Below are positions 61,620-64,000 of a DNA stretch of 64,000 nucleotides, piece after piece. The notes beneath the pieces were generated by a model. It did no database searches, was not told the origin of the DNA, and saw nothing but the letters and a program-made list of their open reading frames with translations. The position numbers and the translations under genes were made by a program. Location of the stretch: positions 248,001 to 312,000 of the forward strand of contig NZ_BMJE01000003.1 of assembly GCF_014642915.1 (NCBI RefSeq), written 5' to 3'. Origin of the DNA: Flavobacterium suaedae. GTDB lineage: Bacteria > Bacteroidota > Bacteroidia > Flavobacteriales > Flavobacteriaceae. Position 1 is the stretch's first letter. Each line of letters starts with the position of its first letter.

Positions 61620-64000
61620 TTATTCCTTAACAACTTTTATTGTTGTAGTGGTAGCACCCGAAACAACCTTAACTATATAGTTACCGGCTGCCAGTTGCGA
61701 CATATCAAGTTTCACTTCATTTTGGTTACCTGATTGTTCTATTACTTTCTGTCCAAGTAAGCTATATACCTGTACAGCATCTATAGTATTTTGGTAAGAA
61801 AGAGTAAGAACATCTTTTACAGGGTTAGGGTGATATGTAAAGTTTGTTTTATCAAATCCATCAGCATTTAATACTATACTAACAGTAACTGCAAACGGCT
61901 CACTTTCGCAATCATCAATAGTTTGCGTAGCATAATAAGTACCACTTTCATCTATTACAGTAGATGGATCTAAATCATTTTCACCATTTACAGCATCTTC
62001 TTCAGTAGCATACCATGTTACTTCTCCTGTAGCTGTTATCTCTATATCCGATACAGAAATTACTTGCTCAAACTCCTGTGTAGTTTCTCCTGTTGGTGCA
62101 GCAACTATATTTATAGCAACTGTAACAGCAACTCTAGTACTTTCACAATCACCATCTGTAGCAGCAACATAATACGTTGTACCATCTACAAGTACTGTTT
62201 CTTCCGCTAGCATATTACCTTCAGTTTCGGCATCATACCATACTAAGCCACTTCCATCAGCATCAAGGTCTTCCACCATTGCATTATTACAGAAATCCTG
62301 GTTAGCATCAGCAGTTGGCGCATCTATAACAGGAACTTCATTAATAGTTATACCACTTGTTGTACTTGTACAGCCATCAACATTATTAACTGTAACTTCG
62401 TATGTACCCGGAAGTAAATCTGCAAACATAGCCGATTCTTGATAGTTAACCCCATCAATACTATATTCATATTCTGCTCCCACTGGTGCTGTAACCTCTA
62501 TAGAACCATATGGGTTGTTACAGGCAGGTTGTATTACAGTAACGGTTGCTACTTCAGGAGCTTCAGGAGCTTCATCTATATTTGCTTCTACTGCTACAGA
62601 TTCACAACCATCTACAGATGCATATACTTGATATGTGCCTGCTGTAACTCCTTCAAATACGGGAGATACCTGGAAGTTTTCTCCATCAATACTATATTCA
62701 TATTCTGTTCCCAGTGGTGCTGTAATTTCTATTGTACCTGTTGGCTCTGCACACGTTGGCTGTAACAATTGTACTGTAGGGGTTTCAACTGTATGTATAT
62801 AAACAGTTACCGCTGTACGAACTTCACTTTCACAACCTCCTTCAGGTGTTATTGAAGCATAATAAACAGTATCATCTGTTAGCATTGCAGAACCTTCAAT
62901 AGGTTCTCCTCCTGTTTCTGTTTCATACCATTGTATAGTATCTCCTTCTTCACTATCTGCAGCTAATTCTTGAATTGATGCTTCTAAACAGAAGTTTTGT
63001 TCTGCTGCTGCCGTTGGTGCCTCTGTAGTACATGCAGTAATATTTATTAAATAATCTTCTGCCTGCCCGTACCCTATACCATCGTCACTGGAACATGGGT
63101 CTGTAGAATATTCATCAAAAAGTTTTAATATTCTCATTTGTGTTACGCCCTCCATAGCTGTTACGGGTATTTGTATTTCTGTTACAGCCTGTTGTCCGTC
63201 TTCACCATCTGAATTTTCAACAGAACCTGCTTCAAAAGCTTCTCCTTCATCATCAAAAACTCCATTTTGGTTAAAATCTATATATAACATAAATGGTGTT
63301 TCATACTCTCCTGCTGTATTACCCTCTAGTGTTAAGGTATAGGTGCCTCCTCTTAAAACTTCTGCAGGGGTTAAATCAGTAAAGTTCTCTACTCCCGGCG
63401 AACCATCAATCTCTGCTGAAGACTGATTATCTATACCAGCAAAATTTACAGATGTTATAGGCTCCACACTATCAAATTCAATATCACAATAGCACGGCAT
63501 GCCTGTACTTGTAACTAAAATAGGTGTACTTGTTACAGATTCTCCACCGTTTGTACACGTAATAATTGCCTGATACCATGTATCTTCTTCTTGTATTACT
63601 GAATAAGTGTTAGTGTTTCCTCCTTCTGCAACATCTGTAAAATCAACCCCGTTTGAAGAGGTTTGCCATTGATATTCAACTGCATTCAAATAAAGAGTGG
63701 AAAGAGATAAAACTACTTCTTCAGTATTACATGACACATCTGTTGAAGATACAGTATCCGAAGCATCAGGTGTTCCGTTACATTCCGGTGCTTCTGTAAG
63801 TGACACTTCATCAAGATACACAAAGAAATCACCTGAAAGATCACCTAATTGAGGCTCTATACCTATGTAAATTTCTTCACCGGCAGTAGGTGCAAAGTCA
63901 ACTGTCCATGTTGCACACGAAGAAGATTCAGTGTGATTTTCAGTATCAATCAGCCCTATTTGAGTAAAGGGTCCTTCAGCTGTAGGTGCATAATAAATAC
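61620..64000 (-). CDS. T9SS type A surface protein with SprB-like repeats (5' end outside window)
   Basis: The minus-strand frame stays open from the stop at 61620 to the window edge (about 793 codons), so the N-terminus and signal peptide are missing. An internal GTG at 63821 is not the true start, because coding sequence continues above it (TVDFAPTAGEEIYIGIEPQL). Visible parts are an Ig-like fragment (EYQWQTSSNGVDF), a GEVED domain (FMLYIDFNQNGVFDDEGEAF and GYGQAEDYLINI), two SprB-like repeats (62335-62790), more Ig-like blocks and the type A sorting domain (TYHPNPVKDVLTLSYQN, ending TIKVVKE). It is type IX secretion cargo and probably surface-attached. Confidence 0.9.
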   Translation of the reverse strand, partial: IYYAPTAEGPFTQIGLIDTENHTESSSCATWTVDFAPTAGEEIYIGIEPQLGDLSGDFFVYLDEVSLTEAPECNGTPDASDTVSSTDVSCNTEEVVLSLSTLYLNAVEYQWQTSSNGVDFTDVAEGGNTNTYSVIQEEDTWYQAIITCTNGGESVTSTPILVTSTGMPCYCDIEFDSVEPITSVNFAGIDNQSSAEIDGSPGVENFTDLTPAEVLRGGTYTLTLEGNTAGEYETPFMLYIDFNQNGVFDDEGEAFEAGSVENSDGEDGQQAVTEIQIPVTAMEGVTQMRILKLFDEYSTDPCSSDDGIGYGQAEDYLINITACTTEAPTAAAEQNFCLEASIQELAADSEEGDTIQWYETETGGEPIEGSAMLTDDTVYYASITPEGGCESEVRTAVTVYIHTVETPTVQLLQPTCAEPTGTIEITAPLGTEYEYSIDGENFQVSPVFEGVTAGTYQVYASVDGCESVAVEANIDEAPEAPEVATVTVIQPACNNPYGSIEVTAPVGAEYEYSIDGVNYQESAMFADLLPGTYEVTVNNVDGCTSTTSGITINEVPVIDAPTADANQDFCNNAMVEDLDADGSGLVWYDAETEGNMLAEETVLVDGTTYYVAATDGDCESTRVAVTVAINIVAAPTGETTQEFEQVISVSDIEITATGEVTWYATEEDAVNGENDLDPSTVIDESGTYYATQTIDDCESEPFAVTVSIVLNADGFDKTNFTYHPNPVKDVLTLSYQNTIDAVQVYSLLGQKVIEQSGNQNEVKLDMSQLAAGNYIVKVVSGATTTTIKVVKE
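62335..62790 (-). repeat. Two SprB-like repeats
   Basis: Two tandem units of ~72 residues (LLQPTCAEPTGTIEITAPLG and VIQPACNNPYGSIEVTAPVG, each followed by EYEYSIDGxNFQ/YQ) match the repeats of the adhesin at 51850-53470. Confidence 0.8.

Noticed and set aside
1..64000. Prophage, transposon, integrative element or restriction/defence island
   Set aside because: No integrase, transposase, phage structural gene, toxin-antitoxin pair or defence gene was recognised; gene content and base composition are uniform.

Overview
The window looks like ordinary core chromosome of a member of the Flavobacteriaceae (Bacteroidota), probably Flavobacterium or a close relative. The evidence is the low GC content, promoters of the form TTG-N17-23-TAnnTTTG instead of E. 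coli-type boxes, few Shine-Dalgarno sequences, type IX secretion sorting domains (type A and type B) with SprB-like repeats, a DnaJ with one zinc centre, a SecA without the C-terminal zinc finger, and lineage families such as DUF4295, head-GIN/DUF2807 and TIGR01777. I saw no rRNA, CRISPR array, transposase, integrase or prophage. One tRNA (Pro, anticodon TGG) is present.

Layout. 1-5.6 kb (minus): an edge-truncated secreted protein, ftsY, the rpmB-rpmG-DUF4295 ribosomal unit, then an exonuclease-FAH hydrolase-Hpt-cinA operon. 5.7-8.9 kb (minus): a 2-oxo acid dehydrogenase E2, a GT2 glycosyltransferase and an Hsp20. 9-11.6 kb (plus): an ABC-F ATPase and a methyltransferase-like protein. 11.6-24 kb: small secreted or lipoproteins, an orphan LolD/MacB-type ATPase, a PduO-type cobalamin adenosyltransferase, a DUF2795 protein, secA, a CPA antiporter, an FAD-linked oxidase, DoxX-YceI and an AEC transporter. 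24-28.7 kb: an Rrf2 regulator, MeaB, a MATE exporter, an outer-membrane protein and a receiver-like protein. 28.8-32.6 kb: an ECF sigma factor overlapping a 958-residue membrane protein that joins an anti-sigma-like N-terminus, two TonB-plug-like modules and a VWA domain, followed by a free secreted plug-like protein. 32.7-42 kb: two tandem 63-residue membrane proteins, a hydrolase, DUF2007, a half-helicase, a sigma-54 activator without DNA-binding domain, a NatA/NatB-type ABC exporter, grpE-dnaJ, a TIGR01777 epimerase and DUF4442. 42.1-47.2 kb (plus): a DUF4870, DUF2807, PadR, PspC, DUF2807, DUF2807 cluster. 47.2-64 kb: DUF434, tRNA-Pro, trxB, an APC permease, a 1436-residue SprB-repeat adhesin, a lysozyme-like protein, mltG, a GNAT-dapF pair, a Do-family protease, and a second T9SS protein cut by the window end.

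How the genes fit together. Much of the window serves the cell envelope and protein quality control: SecA and FtsY for targeting, GrpE/DnaJ/Hsp20/DegQ for folding stress, MltG and a lysozyme-like protein for peptidoglycan, DapF for diaminopimelate and lysine, and T9SS cargo for the surface. PduO and MeaB both support B12-dependent methylmalonyl-CoA mutase, whose genes are not here.

The best candidates for undescribed biology are the sigma factor/VWA/plug locus at 28.8-32.6 kb and the PadR-PspC-head-GIN cluster at 42.1-47.2 kb. Several clean inverted repeats in divergent promoter regions (8974, 24221, 59519) look like operators for unidentified regulators.
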